Assembly: GCF_020536995.1 (NCBI RefSeq)
Contig: NC_068359.1
Coordinates: forward strand, 68,864,110-68,928,109
DNA: 64,000 nt
DNA from: Dreissena polymorpha
Taxonomy: Eukaryota; Mollusca; Bivalvia; Myida; Dreissenidae
Direction of reading: 5' to 3'
Part shown: piece by piece, positions 21,300 to 32,784 of the stretch
Layout: each line of letters starts with the position of its first letter
Position numbering within the stretch: position 1 is the first letter of the stretch
Notes under the pieces: model-generated
The model's database searches: none
What the model was told of the DNA's origin: nothing
What the model saw: only the letters and a program-made list of their open reading frames with translations
Translations under genes and position numbers: made by a program

Positions 21300-21509
21300 G
21301 TGTAAGGGATGTCATCATCATGTCTATTTAGCTTCCACAACATCGGAGACAATACTTAAAATAGTATCACTTTTACCTGACATAATAATTTTGATTTGAC
21401 ATGTTGACATACATTTGTAAGGTAAAAAGTTTACCTCAAAAAAGGGAGGTAAATATATTTTTTAAAACATGTATGATAATTCAAGTATCCTCACATTCTC
21501 CCTCTCTAT

Positions 21510-21696
21510 ATTAGCACAGGCTAATCAGGGACGACACTTCCGCCTAAATTGGATTTTTGCTAAAAAAAGACTTCATTTAAACGAAAAATGTCATACAAGC
21601 GGAAAGTGTCGTCCCTGATGCGGACTCCACAGGCTAATCTGGGACTACACTTTACGCACATGCATTATGCCCAGTTTTTTCAGAACACGACTCATA
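21510..21696. mobile_element. MITE-A copy, left-truncated
   Basis: Starts inside the family at 'ttagcacaggctaatcaggg' and continues to 'catgcattatgcccagtttt' and 'gactcatat'. A second copy follows within ten bases. Confidence 0.85.
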
Positions 21697-21705
21697 TATA
21701 TCTTA

Positions 21706-21942
21706 CCTCTGGGAAAACAGGACTGAATGCATATGCGTCAACTCTCGTCACACAAGCTAATCAGGGACAACACTTTCCCCTTTTATTGTAGTTTTTGTTT
21801 CAAGAATGTCTTTTCTTAGTGGAAATCAAGTTAAGGCAGAAAGGTTGGTCCCAAATTGGTCTGTTCGGACTGCACATTTTAATCTGGGACGACACTTTAT
21901 GAACATGCATTAAGCCCTGTTTTTCCAAAGGGAAACTCTTAT
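21706..21942. mobile_element. MITE-A copy
   Basis: 'tctgggaaaacaggactgaa' to 'catgcattaagccctgtttt', with 'ctaatcagggacaacacttt' inside. Adjacent to the copy at 21510 in the same orientation. Confidence 0.85.
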
Positions 21943-21989
21943 GTAGACCCCATCTGTGAGTGATTCATGTTGTCTTTGTTTGCTTCCAG

Positions 21990-22094
21990 TTACCATCTGA
22001 GCACACAGATACAAATGTGGAAAAGGAAAAGAAAAGTATGCGTTGCCCAGTAATTGCCCGAATCAAATTGGTTGTCTTCCTTCACAAGTACCAG
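21990..22094 (+). CDS. CARF-like gene (plus), Cys-Pro block exon
   Basis: 105 bases, acceptor TGCTTCCAG, donor GTAGGA, phase 0 at both edges, 35 codons. The second half, MRCPVIARIKLVVFLHKYQ, aligns with the conserved CARF block [20 protein letters not shown] (recalled) and with exon 3 of the minus-strand paralogue (DCPARLQI ... FPSYK). The first half is acidic and lysine-rich. This is the best single match to the ALS2CR8 family on the plus strand. Confidence 0.75.
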
Positions 22095-22215
22095 GTAGGA
22101 CTTGGACTACAAAGGGTCATGGCCTTTATCCCCTGCCCCGCAAAATAACTTATGTGGGGATTGGACATGAACTTCTTTTCTGCAGCTATTATATAGAGGA
22201 TATTTGTTAGATTCG

Positions 22216-22302
22216 GTGGATTATCGATTTTAATTCATAAGTGATCATAGAAAAAATATATTTTCTATGATCATGTGAATTAAAATCGATATTCCACGGA
22301 AA
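22216..22302. repeat. Fold-back hairpin, ~40-base arms
   Basis: The left arm, 'attatcgattttaattcata' then 'gtgatcatagaaaa', is mirrored with one or two differences by 'ttttctatgatcatgtgaat' then 'taaaatcgatattccac'. Probably the stem of a fold-back MITE. Confidence 0.8.
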
Positions 22303-22316
22303 CCAACGAGTTTTCT

Positions 22317-22758
22317 TTTTATGCTCCCAGATCGAAAGATCGGGGGTATATTGTTTTTGGCCTGTCTGTCATTGTATGTGTGTGTGTCCCAAAACTTTTA
22401 CCAAAACTTTAACCTTGGTCATAACTTTTGCAAATTCAAGATAGCAACTTGATATTTGGCATGCATGTGTATCTCATGGAGCTGCACATTTTGAGTGGTA
22501 AAACGTCAAGGTCATCCTTTAAGGTCAAAGGTCAAAAAAACAAATTCAAATACTTTAACCAAAACTTTAACCTTCTTCATAACTTTTGCAATATTGAAGA
22601 TAGCAACTTGATATTTGGTATGCATGTGTATCTCATGGAGCTGCAAATTTTGAGTGGTGAAAGGTCAAGGTCATCCTTCAAGGTCAAAGGTCAAATTTAT
22701 GGCTTCAGAGCGGCGCAATAGGGGGCATTGTGTTTCTGACAAACACATCTCTTGTTAT
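22317..22758 (-). repeat. EHT class II element, inverted
   Basis: It begins with the terminal hairpin 'atgctcccagatcgaaagat' then cgggggtat, followed by a gtctgtc tract. Two units follow with 'ttttgagtggt' and 'aaggtcatccttcaaggtca', then the other end 'cattgtgtttctgacaaaca'. It splits sequence rich in palindromes. Confidence 0.75.
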
Positions 22759-22819
22759 TTTATGCTTTTTGTCACCGTTTATATACATTGTTAAAGAGTT
22801 AAACTATAGAATTTCGCTG

Positions 22820-22925
22820 GGAGAATGACGTCATTTCGTCAAAAAAATGACGTCATTTCATTGTAAACAGTGAAAATTATCGATAATTTTCACTGATAAT
22901 TTTCACTGTTTGAAACAGTGAAATT
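22820..22925. repeat. Palindromes with two TGACGTCA motifs
   Basis: TGACGTCA, the full cAMP-response palindrome, occurs at 22826 and 22848 within an inverted pair. Next comes the perfect palindrome 'gtgaaaattatcgataattt' followed by tcac. It lies in an intron of the plus CARF-like gene and is likely part of the fold-back element at 22216. Confidence 0.65.
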
Positions 22926-22974
22926 ATCAGTTTTAATCCACTGATATTTCTCAATAAACCACGGGAAAGCATAA

Positions 22975-23048
22975 AATAAATTTAATTAAATGGAACTTTC
23001 TAAGGGACTACAAATGTGTTAAAATACGCATCTAAGTGGTAAAGGGTT
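22975..23048. mobile_element. MITE-B fragment (right end)
   Basis: 'aactttctaagggactacaa' to 'taagtggtaaagggttga'; only the right third of the family is present. Confidence 0.8.
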
Positions 23049-23296
23049 GAAGTAACATTCTGTTAACTTAAGACCCCCCCCCAAAAAAAAAACAGTTTTT
23101 AAAGCAATAATATTATCAAATATATGCATACTATTCAAGCAGACCCACTTGTTACAATTAACACATAATGAACTATTATGTAACATTAAAACTTGATGCA
23201 AAAAACGACTGTTAACTAAACTGGCCATTAAGGTTTTGAGCAACCAAGACCCTGAGCTAGCAGGCCAGGTACAAATGTCTTTGTATTTCTCCACAG

Positions 23297-23428
23297 ATTG
23301 TTGAACCTGTCACCCTGGTAGGCAGAAGGACTTTGATAGATGAGATCAGAAAGAGGCCCCTGGAACCTGATGATAAACTTGTGCAGGTGTATGTTGCGAT
23401 CTCTGGCGAGCACAACTTTCATCCAAAG
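23297..23428 (+). CDS. CARF-like gene (plus), 44-codon exon
   Basis: 132 bases, acceptor TTTCTCCACAG, donor GTAGGG, phase 0 at both ends. The encoded IVEPVTLVGRRTLIDEIRKR ... LVQVYVAISGEHNFHPK fits the CARF stretch that ends in a beta-like 'RWYVQLPTQQAHQYH' (recalled), with VYVAISGEHNFHP in register. It follows the Cys-Pro block exon without phase conflict. Confidence 0.72.
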
Positions 23429-23444
23429 GTAGGGTTAATTATAC

Positions 23445-23677
23445 AGAGTTTCCTGCTCAGAAGCTTAGTGAAAATTTCTGTATGCAAGTAGCATTAAACC
23501 AGAACAGCCTACGAGTGACTCGCAATCTGATCAGGTTTTATTTGCTACTCATTATTACCTTTGGCTTGGAAATGAAGCCAATATAACTTGCAACTTGTAA
23601 GAAAGACCTTAAGTTTAATTTGATTTTCTTAGGGTCTACACATGCGTCAAAGTGCGACTCTGAGTGGTAAAGGGTTA
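23445..23677. mobile_element. MITE-B copy
   Basis: A diverged copy: 'cattaaaccagaacagccta' paired with 'tgatcaggttttatttgcta', ending 'gagtggtaaagggttaac'. It starts 16 bases after an exon donor. Confidence 0.8.
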
Positions 23678-23679
23678 AC

Positions 23680-24248
23680 AAAAACTATTGGATTATGGTT
23701 TATTAGAAAGTAAACAACACTTTTTAATTCATGGGCAGTACACCATGAAGGCATCAACTCAAATTGTTGACGGTAATAGCCCTGCACTAGAAATCCAAGT
23801 TGCTGTTGATTGGCAAATACACTACTGTAATGTGGTAACAGTTTTGTTTTTAACTTGATTTCACAACTAGATAGATGTCTATTGGCAACAGTTCCAGTCC
23901 ATTGTCAATTATGCTTAAAGTTGTATTATTTAATAAGCTGCCCCAAGCCTGAAGAATTAATTTCTAGACATTAACCTTGTTTTGGACAAAGACTTTTTCA
24001 GATGAGCTTATGAATCGATCCTGACAAGGCCTTCATCACTGGGATCAGATTGTTTTTTTAAAGCAGCATCATAATCTTTCTATGCCCTCAGCAAATTTTT
24101 CATACAGTTTTCATATCTTATGAATAAAAACAAACTTTACAATCACAAATCAAGATTTGCTTTAAACCAGGGGTTGACATTTTCATTTAGACCCTGGAGA
24201 AAGGTAAATCACCCAGCTGTTTTGATTAAACAATATAATTATATAGAG
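23680..24248. other. Intron sequence without recognised features
   Basis: No splice-bounded frame or repeat family was recognised. Confidence 0.5.
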
Positions 24249-24395
24249 AATATTATGTGAGTTTTGGATAAAGATCAAGTTTCTCATGCGAGGCTTAGAA
24301 CTGAGGTAGCAGGAGGCTTGCCGAGCGCTAACATGGTTCGAGCCGAGCATGATAATTTTGATCTTTATCCAGAACTCACATAATATTCTATTTAT
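24249..24395. mobile_element. Palindromic MITE (gaatattatgtgag arms)
   Basis: 'gaatattatgtgagttttgg' followed by 'ataaagatcaa' is mirrored by 'tttgatctttatccagaact' and 'cacataatattc'. The centre has 'gaggcttgccgagcgc'. Non-coding. Confidence 0.75.
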
Positions 24396-24661
24396 CCTAT
24401 TATTTCCTCCCTTTTTTCAATCAATAAGTATCAAATATCGCATTTTTTCATGATTTTGTTTTTCCATAGTTGACAAAACAGAATCTCCAATTTTGGAAAA
24501 CCCCAAATCTGATATAAAATAGGGAAAGTATTAAGCTCAAGTTTATTAAATCGTTATACTATCGATTTTCATCTGGTAATAAGATATTAAAAAAACGCTA
24601 ATTGTATAGGATTATGTAAAATTTTAACTTGTTGTATGAAAGATTCTTGATTCCATTTCAG

Positions 24662-24765
24662 CCGGCCGAGTTCATAGCCACAAGATTGTTTCCTGTGGAT
24701 ATTAGCAGTGCGCATGAAATTCCTGCTTTAGAAGAGAATGTGCAAACTGATGAAACTATAGAAGA
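24662..24765 (+). CDS. CARF-like gene (plus), PAEF exon
   Basis: Acceptor CCATTTCAG; 34 codons (PAEFIATRLFPVDISSAHE ... ENVQTDETIE) plus two bases, then a strong GTATGT donor. It is read in phase 0 from the previous exon. The acidic linker composition suits the region ahead of the CARF 'HPQV..KIQELV' helix block. That block, present in the minus paralogue, was not found downstream on this strand. Confidence 0.6.
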
Positions 24766-24964
24766 GTATGTCGCTACCTATCTTCAGAATTTCTGTAGAA
24801 AATTGTATTGTGTTTTCCGCTTAAATTTTAGTTTAAGCTAGCCTGTTAAAAGAAATGGAAGCTATTCTATCATTCTTGGCGAAGGCATTCAAGCAGGGTT
24901 GTTAAAAGTTTTTCGTTTACTGGTTTCTCAGAAATGGCTTAAAGGATTTTTTTCATTCAAACTT

Positions 24965-25467
24965 TTAAAAGGGCCTTTTCACGTTTTGGTCAATTGACAA
25001 AAGTCGTTTTATATTCGCAAATTTTCATTTTATTTATGATATTTGTGAGGAAACCGTAATACTGAACATTTACCACGCTCTAAAATAGCCTTTATATGCA
25101 TCTTTTGACAATTTAAAAACCGGAAAATTATAAAGCGTTGCAACGCGAAACGATTGAATAATTTGGAGAGTTCTGTTGTTGTCGTTATATTTTGTGAAAC
25201 TACGAGGATCGCTTATATGAAGTATAATATACGTCTTACTTTGTATATGGAAGGATGGCCGAGAGGTCTAAAGCGCTGACTTTTTACTCCAGGACTCCAG
25301 GGGTCAGTGGTACGAGTCCTGCTTAGGGCTACCTTTTTTTCTTTTTTTAAAATTTTATTCTTGATTTTTTACTGGAGCTTTTTAGTTCCAATGTTTACAT
25401 TTATCAATATAAAGCATTTAATGACAAGCTTCAAAACATGCCAAAATCTGTGAAAAGGCCCCTTTAA
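24965..25467. mobile_element. 503-base MITE containing a tRNA-like gene
   Basis: The inverted ends are 'ttaaaagggccttttcacg' and, in reverse complement, 'ttaaaggggccttttcacag', both continuing with a 'ttttgg' motif. An intact-looking pol III promoter pair lies in the right half. The body has no reading frame. Confidence 0.75.
25249..25333 (+). tRNA. tRNA-like sequence (Leu/Ser class) within a MITE
   Basis: About 85 bases with box A 'tggccgagaggtctaaagcg' and box B 'ggtacgagtcc', a long variable region and a T run after it, as in type II tRNAs (Leu, Ser). The acceptor stem pairs poorly and the anticodon arm carries a mismatch, so an active tRNA is unlikely; it is more probably a captured tRNA or SINE head. 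Confidence 0.55.
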
Positions 25468-25908
25468 TACATATTTACCATATTTTAATTTTTCCATAGG
25501 CGAAGGTAAGTCACCCTGGCTTGATAATTTTAAAAATTAGCTGTCATTGTGCACTAAGAAGTTCACATATGCACAGGTCAAAGTTTTTTTCAGTAAGCAA
25601 GTTTCTTAGCAATGAGATGAGGGATTGCATTCAAACTTTATTACATTTATTCTCAATATTCAAATGACTTCATACGCCTTTGGTAAATCTTGTTTAAAAT
25701 TTATCAAAATTAATGCTTAGAAATTTGCATGTGTTGTAAAAAGGTGATGTTTGTTTCTCTAATAGATTCTTAAGAACTGATTGACAGGGTCACCATATGC
25801 AAAGTTGTGTAAATCTTTGTCAAAATATAGAGCCTATGCAAGGACCTCATATGAACATATGTTTACTGTCACCAGTGTTGTGAGCTTGACAGTCTGGTTA
25901 TATACCCT

Positions 25909-26141
25909 TAACCATTTCCTACTCAGAAGCACAGTGAAAATGGCAAACAGCATACAACCAGAACAGCCTTCGAGTAATTCGCAGTCTTTTCAGGTTTTAT
26001 GCTGTTTGATGCTCATCAGTATCATAGGTTTGGAAATATAGCCTTTACAACTTGAATTTACAAAGAAAGGTCTTTAATTAAATTTAACTTTCTAAGGGAC
26101 TACAAATGCATGAAAATACGTATCTAAGTGGTAAAGGATTG
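25909..26141. mobile_element. MITE-B copy
   Basis: 'taaccatttcctactcagaa' to 'taagtggtaaaggattga', with the central pair 'catacaaccagaacagcctt' and 'ttcaggttttatgctgtttg'. Confidence 0.85.
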
Positions 26142-26239
26142 AGGTCCCACCACTTGTCTCAATTGTATGCAAATGGTTGAACAGACTAGTTTGTTTTGAC
26201 TTAAGCATGGGAAGCTCATCATCATTAACATACTAACAT

Positions 26240-26455
26240 AAGAATTCATGTGTGTAAAGTGTTGTCCCAGATCGCCTGTGCGGACTGCACGGGCTAGTCA
26301 GAGACAACCTTTTCAGATTGTATTGTATTTTTTGTTTCTTATTTGCTAAGATCAAGTTTATGCTTAAAGTGTCGTCCACCTTTAGCCTGAGCAGACTGCG
26401 CAGGGAAATCTGGGATGACACTTTACACATATTCATTTAACCCGTTTTCCAAGGA
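26240..26455. mobile_element. MITE-A copy
   Basis: 'gtgtgtaaagtgttgtccca' to 'ttcatttaacccgttttcc', with 'cctgtgcggactgcacgggc' inside. The left tip is eroded. Confidence 0.8.
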
Positions 26456-26725
26456 TATGGCTTATTTCTAAAATTTATGAAGAAGAATACTGCACTCTGC
26501 TACTCTTAGACTTTCTTTGTTTTTTTAAATAACTCTGATCATCAACAATATTTACCATTTTAATTTCCATATTTTGTATTAAGAGCAATTAATGATAACA
26601 CTATTGGCAACAAGCTTATTTTGTAAACAAACATTTATTTTTCACAAGTCTGTTATTTAAACTTGCGTCATATCTCATGTACTTGATGATAATAGACTGA
26701 GGCAGGCTTGGCAAAATCAATTAAG

Positions 26726-26930
26726 TGGCGCATTGGGAGAACTGGGCTTAATGTCCACTCTCAAGTTTGTAGAGTGTTGTCCCAGATAAGCCTGTGCCTG
26801 TGCAGTCTGTGCAGGCTAAGCACTGATGACACTTTTCGCTTAAATTGAATTTTCTTGATAGAAAGTCTGTTTTTAATGATATAAAGTTCAGTGGATATTA
26901 TTGTCCCAATTAGCCAGTGCAGACTTAATA
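26726..26930. mobile_element. MITE-A copy, right part decayed
   Basis: 'ttgggagaactgggcttaat' then 'cccagataagcctgtgcctg'. The right half fades after 'gtcccaattagccagtgcag'. Confidence 0.75.
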
Positions 26931-27134
26931 AACAAAATGCTATGATAAAATTTCTCTTAAAATTGAATGAGTTGAAGGAGTCTTCTTGCCTATAAGCATG
27001 CCTTGGCCCTACAGAGTCTAAGAAATGTATAACATGTCATGAAAGTATGTACATTAATCATCTACTAGTCATAACATATATGAGTTTGATTTATGAATCG
27101 GTTTATCATACTTTTTTTCTATTAATTTCAATAG

Positions 27135-27413
27135 GACCTGATAAAAATGGAAATTAAGAAAACCCATATACCAAAACTGTGGAAGAAGGTGTGTATTCTT
27201 CATAACCAAATGAAACAAACTAATAGATGCACGAGATCCTTAGGGTATAAAAACGGTCATGGAGTGGATACGAATGATCAGTGGATGGAAAACTATAATG
27301 ACCATGAGGATGAAGACAATGAAATGCATATGGAACCATACCGTCAACAATATATATATATATATATGTCATTCCAAAATGTGCTCAAGTGGTTCCCCAC
27401 CATCCTAATATGA
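27135..27413 (+). CDS. CARF-like gene (plus), possible 3' exon
   Basis: Acceptor TTAATTTCAATAG, phase 0, then DLIKMEIKKTHIPKLWKK. This resembles the start of the last exon of the minus paralogue (DTIRMKIKKDHRK) and the CARF-like 'LKxKI..W' tail, so it probably belongs to the same gene. The frame can end at a GTGTGT donor (27189) or read on to a stop at 27411 through an acidic stretch (NYNDHEDEDNEMHMEPYRQQ) and a (ta)n run. The preceding exon leaves two bases, so at least one exon between 24.8 and 27.1 kb is missing, unrecognised or lost. Confidence 0.45.
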   Translation, partial: DLIKMEIKKTHIPKLWKKVCILHNQMKQTNRCTRSLGYKNGHGVDTNDQWMENYNDHEDEDNEMHMEPYRQQYIYIYMSFQNVLKWFPTILI

Positions 27414-28532
27414 CCGCTGAAGATAGACAGTGATGTTTACAGAAAATAATGTAGTAAGGGAAAGTGAGGCATGTCCCGGTTTTGAGGAAGTTACCACTTA
27501 CACATACAGGCATACTGTGACAGTGAGTTTGGTGAAAGTGGAGAAATATCTTGAAAAGTGCCCGGTTAAAAGTCCAAATGCGAGACAAAAGTTTAGCTAG
27601 CATTGAATATGAGAACATTCTTGGTCATTCAGCTCTGAAGATATTATTTGAATAACTAACCACCTACAATTCTCTATAAAATTGGCCATTAAATATAACT
27701 TACGTTTATAAAGTCTTGTAAGTCTTGTGAATATAGAACTATTTAGAACTTAACTCATTGCCAGTTACCAACAACTTTTTTACCTTTATATGATTTGTAT
27801 TTCACATTTTAATTTATTTTTTCCTTTTGATAAAAAAATCTGGAGTAACACTAATCTTGATGACAATTCACAACCCTGCCCGTTTAGATTTTTTTGTTGT
27901 GTACCTGTAAATTAGCAATAAACCCTTGTGCACAGAGTTCCGAATAACACCTATAGAACACGAATTAATTTAATGGTAAAATGAGGGGAAGTTGTTGAAT
28001 TGTATGGTTCAGGGTGCTGCTTAAAGCAAGCAGAGTGAATGCAAGGCATTTAGTGACATCTTTGACAAGAGGGCCAACATTCTTGAATATCTGTTGCTAT
28101 GAGAGAAGCTTTTTTCTGTAAAAACATGTTTCCGAGTCTGTCAAAACTGTAAATTATTTAATAATTTTACAACTTGCCATGTGTGCACCTTTTAACACGG
28201 CTATATATACTGACATATACATACATGAAGTAAGTATGGTATAACTTTATAAATTATATAATTACTAATAAGCTGGTGTATCAACACTGATCCATCTTTA
28301 TATATTGTAATATTATGTGCTATATATATGTTTTCTGCCAAACAATGTAACATTACTGTTTGACCTTGACGTCACTTCCTATGAAATGTATTTGTTTACA
28401 TTTATACTACTTATGAAGGCTATGGCCAAAACATGTTTAGAATTTAAAAATAAATAAATAAACAAAAGTAACAAGTTTGTACAGATTATTTCATTTTATT
28501 GGCATATTTCTTTATTGCTCTTATACAAAGTG
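27414..28532. other. 3' flank, convergent intergenic region
   Basis: A stretch at 27450-27655 reads open in two successive frames (VSLVKVEKYLEKCPVK, then NILGHSALKILFE before a stop). It may be a relic of the CARF-like 3' end, since the minus paralogue ends SLKALKIFLNKNY. The rest is plain AT-rich DNA with no element recognised. Confidence 0.35.
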
Positions 28533-30056
28533 CTCTAGTTTTTAGCTTTTGTGATCGCCTTTTGTCCGTCGTCAACATTTTCCTTGTTTACACTCTAGAA
28601 GCCACATTTATTGTCCAATCTTCATGAAATTTGGTTAGAAGATTGGTCTTAATAATATCTTGGATGAGTTCGAAAATCATCAGGTTACATTTGCTTGAAT
28701 AACATGGCTGCCAAGGGGCGGGGCATATTTAATGATATGGCTATATATGGCTATAGAAAAATCTTGTTTACACTCTAGAGGCCACATTTGTTGTCGGATC
28801 TTCATGTAACTACTGGGTCAGAAGATTCATCCCAATAATATCTTGGATGAGTTCGAAAATAGTTTCGGTTGCGTGATTAACATGGCCACTAGGGGGTGGG
28901 GCATTTTTTCTTATATGGCTATATATGTCTTTAGTAAAACCTTGTTAACACTAGAGGCCACATTTATTGTCGAATCTTCATGAAATTTGGTCAGAAGATT
29001 TGTCTGAATGATTACTTGGATGAGTTCGATAATGGTAACGTTTGCTTGAAAAACATGGCTGCCAAGGGGCGGGGCATTTTTCCTTATATGGCTATAGTAA
29101 AATCTTAACACTCTATAGAGGCCACATTTATTATCTGATTTTCATGAAACTTGGTCAGATGATTCATCCCAATAATATCTTGGACGAGTTTAAAAATTAT
29201 GCCGGTTGGTTGAAAAACATGACCGCCAGGGGGCGGGGCATTTTTCCTAATATGGCTATAGTAAAACCTTTATAACACTCTAGAGGCCACATTTATTTTC
29301 CGATCTTCATGAAACTTGGCCAGAAGATTTAAAAACATGGCCACCTGCAGGGGGCGGGGCATTTTTCCTTATATGGCTATAGTAAAATCTTGTTTACACT
29401 CTAGAGGCCACATTTATTTTCCAATCTTCATGAATCTTGGTCAGAAGTTTGGTCTCAATGATATCTTGAATGAGTTTGAAAATGGTCTTGGTTGCTTTAA
29501 AAACATGGCTGCCTGGGGGCGGGGCATTTGTCCTGATATGACTATATATTGCTTTAGTAAAACCTTATTAACACTCTAGGGGCCACATTTATTGTCTCAT
29601 CATCATGAAAATTGGTCACAAGATTTGTACCAATGATAGCTTGGATGAGTTCAAAAATGGTTCCGGTTGGTGGAAAAACATGGCCACCAAGGGGGCGAGG
29701 CATTTTTCCTTATATAGCTATAGTAAAACCTTGTTATCACTCTATAGAAACCATATTAATTGTCAAATCATCATGAAACTTTGTCAGAAGATTTGTCCCA
29801 ATGATATCTTGGACAAGTTCGAAAATGGTTTCAGTTGCTTAAAAAATATGGTCACCAATTTATATTTTTCAGAATATTTGTTTAAATGTTATCTTGGATG
29901 TGTATGAAAATGGTTCTGGTCTGTTCAAAAACATGGCTGCAAGTCATGAAAGTTGGTAAGAACATTTTGTTTAAATGACATCTTGGGCTGCAGAGAACAG
30001 GTCAGTACCATTGAATCTCAGGTGAACGACTTCGGGCCTTTCAGGCCCTCTCGTTC
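28533..30056 (-). repeat. EHT class V element, inverted
   Basis: It begins 'agcttttgtgatcgcctttt' then 'gtccgtcgtcaac' and carries about nine units of 110-170 bases with 'actctagaggccacatttat', 'catgaaacttggtcagaaga' and 'aaaaacatggc'. It ends 'ctcaggtgaacgacttcggg' then 'cctttcaggccctctcgtt'. Frames of 70-100 codons inside come from the units and are not genes. Confidence 0.85.
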
Positions 30057-31466
30057 TTCAAATTCGCGATTGTTATGCCTTTTATAATTTCATTTTATAA
30101 TGGTGAATGGTATAGGTTTATTTCTGTGAGTGTGTTTGTTTTAGCCAGAGATATACTGTCCAGCTCATAATTTGTTTGTGCATTTAAGATTTAAAAAAAA
30201 ATGCACACACCATGATCATGTAAATATTAAGTCACTTGCAACAATCATGTCCATCACTTCATGGTCACAGTGGACACATACATTTTCACATTTTCATATA
30301 AGAAACTATATTTGTGTCCTGCTCATCACTTTGTTGTGCAAGATGGGATTTCAAAATAAACTGGCTCAAATGATCATCATAGTAAGACTATGTGCAAAAA
30401 CAACTATGTCGCTTGCTTACAGGTCAAGGTTACAGTGGACACATTGAGGCTTTAAATATTGCATAGATTGGCAAGAATGCCATGGTAACAATGATATGCC
30501 AGTCATAAAAAAACAACATTTTTGACAAAGTCTCAATTGTTTTTCTTATTTGATCTTTAATAGTTACTCAGACTCACAACCCAGTGATAAGTTATTGTAT
30601 CCACCACTCTGTATGCTTGAAACTAATGTAAAATGATTCTAAAATCCTCAATTTGCGCAATACTGTGTTTGAAGCTTTGAACTTGAATTGTGACGTTGGC
30701 CTTAAACCTAATGACCTGGTTCTAGCACAGGACACTCCTTCCCATCATGCTTATCAGTTGTGGTATGTATCATTTAAATCAATATATATTGGAAAAAGAT
30801 TTGCTGCTTCACACAAAGTGTCAAGTAAACATTTGTTAAATTTGACATTTGACCTTAAATAGTGACTTTGACCTTAGACTTGGGGACCTATTTGGCGCGA
30901 CACTATCTTATCATGCCGATCACATATGGCAAGCTATTAGGAAATCCATCCATGCATGACAAGGGTATGCTCTGGAAAAATATTTCTGATTCATAATACA
31001 GCATTTTTGTGTCTAAAACAATTAAACACAAGATATGCACAAATAATCGTAATATATTTCAAATGTTTTTTGTGAAACATGTTCACTAGAACATATTGGT
31101 TTCTTGAAGGTTAAGGTCACAATGGAAACTAGACATTTTTGCATCGTCTTTAAATAGTAGATGTTCATGTGACTGTCAGTTCTAATTCTTAAGAGTGCAT
31201 TGGCTAAATCATTTCAAGACGACCTAATCTACATGTATATACCAACTATTGAGCTTGCTTAAAGGAGCTGTCAACCAGATTGACGAACAAAAGAAAAGTT
31301 CTAAAATACCATATTTTTGTTTACAATTATTAGTTTATATTGATTAAAATATCACGACCGGTATATTATATTTCTTGAAACAAGTTGTTAAGTTTTCATA
31401 TTTTCAGTAATAAAATTGTACAGGGTATGTGTACCAGGTAACTACCAGTTCATTTCAATTAAAATG
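30057..31466. repeat. Degenerate EHT-like repeats
   Basis: Loose repeats of 'aaggtcacagtggacaca' (near 30260, 30423 and 31112) and 'atcatgccgatcacatatgg'-like phrases, without clean unit borders. No gene was seen. Confidence 0.4.
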
Positions 31467-32070
31467 AAAACTAGAGCATTGTCACAGACGTGACGAATAC
31501 CCCCACATGCCCCATTGACACAGAATATTTTGAATGTTGTCTTCACAAAAAACAGCGGACACCATGCTATTTTTAAAACGCACTAAGTGACCCCGTGACC
31601 TAGTTTTTGACCCAGCATGGCCCACGTTCGAACTTGACCTACATATCATCTAGATACAACTTCTGACCAAGTGTGGTGAAGATCTGATGAAAACTACTTG
31701 AATAGAGAGCGGACACCATGCTCAATGTTTAAAATGCACTAAAAGACCCCGTGTCCTAGTTTTTGACCCGGCATGAACCATGTTCGAAATTGGCCTAGAC
31801 ATCATCTAGATACAACCTATGACCAAGTTTGGTGGAGCTCGGAGCCTCGGATGAAAACTAAGTGAATTAGAGAGCAACACCATACTCAATGTTTAAAACG
31901 CACTAAGTGACCCTGTGATCTAGTTTTTGACCCGGCATGACCCATATGTGAACTTGACCTAGACATCATCTACACTTGAATTAGAGAGTGGACACTTAAT
32001 ACGGACTGACAGACTGACAGACAAGTTCACTCCTATATACTCCCCTAAACTTCCTTTGTGGGGGTATAAT
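31467..32070 (+). repeat. EHT class VI element
   Basis: Starts 'tagagcattgtcacagacgt', holds three units with 'gtgacctagtttttgaccc' and 'catcatctagatacaac', then 'cggactgacagactgacaga' and the terminal hairpin 'tatactcccctaaacttcct' followed by ttgtgggggtata. Confidence 0.75.
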
Positions 32071-32261
32071 ATTTTTGAATTGATTGCTGAGATTAACACA
32101 TGTAACAGATTTCAACTCATGAAACTATATGGGTATACGGAGACATTTATTAATTATCAATTACTCTGATAAAAGTACCAGTCTCTTAAATGCTAAATAA
32201 ATTCAAACCTGATTACCAACAATTTGACTTTGCAAAATATCAACATGATATTATTTTATTA

Positions 32262-32635
32262 TCCCCCGCCATAGTCGGAGGGATATTGTTTTGGCGTTGT
32301 CTGTCCGTCCGGCCGGCCGGCACTTTTGTGTCCGGAGCCATATCATGGAAATGCTTTGGTGGATTTCATTGAAACTTGGTATGAGTATATATATATGGAT
32401 CAGAGGATGATGCACGCCTCATGGCATTGTACACCATCGGATAATAACGGAGTTATGGCCCTTTGTATTTAGAAAAAATGATTTCTTGTGTGTCTGGAGC
32501 CATATCTTAGAGTGCTTTGACAGATTTTATTGAAAATTGGTATGAGTATATAAATGGATAAGAGGATGATGTTGAAGTTGTCCATCCGTCCAGAAATATT
32601 TGTGTCCAGAAGTATTTTGGCGGGGGATATCAATT
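32262..32635 (-). repeat. EHT class VII element, inverted
   Basis: Starts with the hairpin 'tatcccccgccatagtcgga' then gggata and 'ctgtccgtccggccggcc'. Two units follow with 'gtgtccggagccatatcatg' and 'ttgaaacttggtatgagtat'. It ends 'tattttggcgggggatatca'. Confidence 0.75.
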
Positions 32636-32784
32636 CTACGAATTTGCTTGTAAACATACAAATGTTGGTCAGAAATATTGTCCAAATATTGATAAAGGCA
32701 TGCACTATGCCAAAAGTTTATAAAAACAAATAATAAAGATTGAGTTTTTCTTATTATCTCATAGGATACAAAAATGAAATTATA

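Noticed and set aside
25781-26041. 86-codon frame as an exon of the plus CARF-like gene
   Set aside because: From the best acceptor the required frame stops after six codons, and the rest overlaps a MITE-B.
28911-29907. Several 66-100 codon frames containing phrases like FKNMAxxGRGIFP
   Set aside because: They are chance frames of class V EHT units; the same phrases recur in each unit and in the block at 46456.
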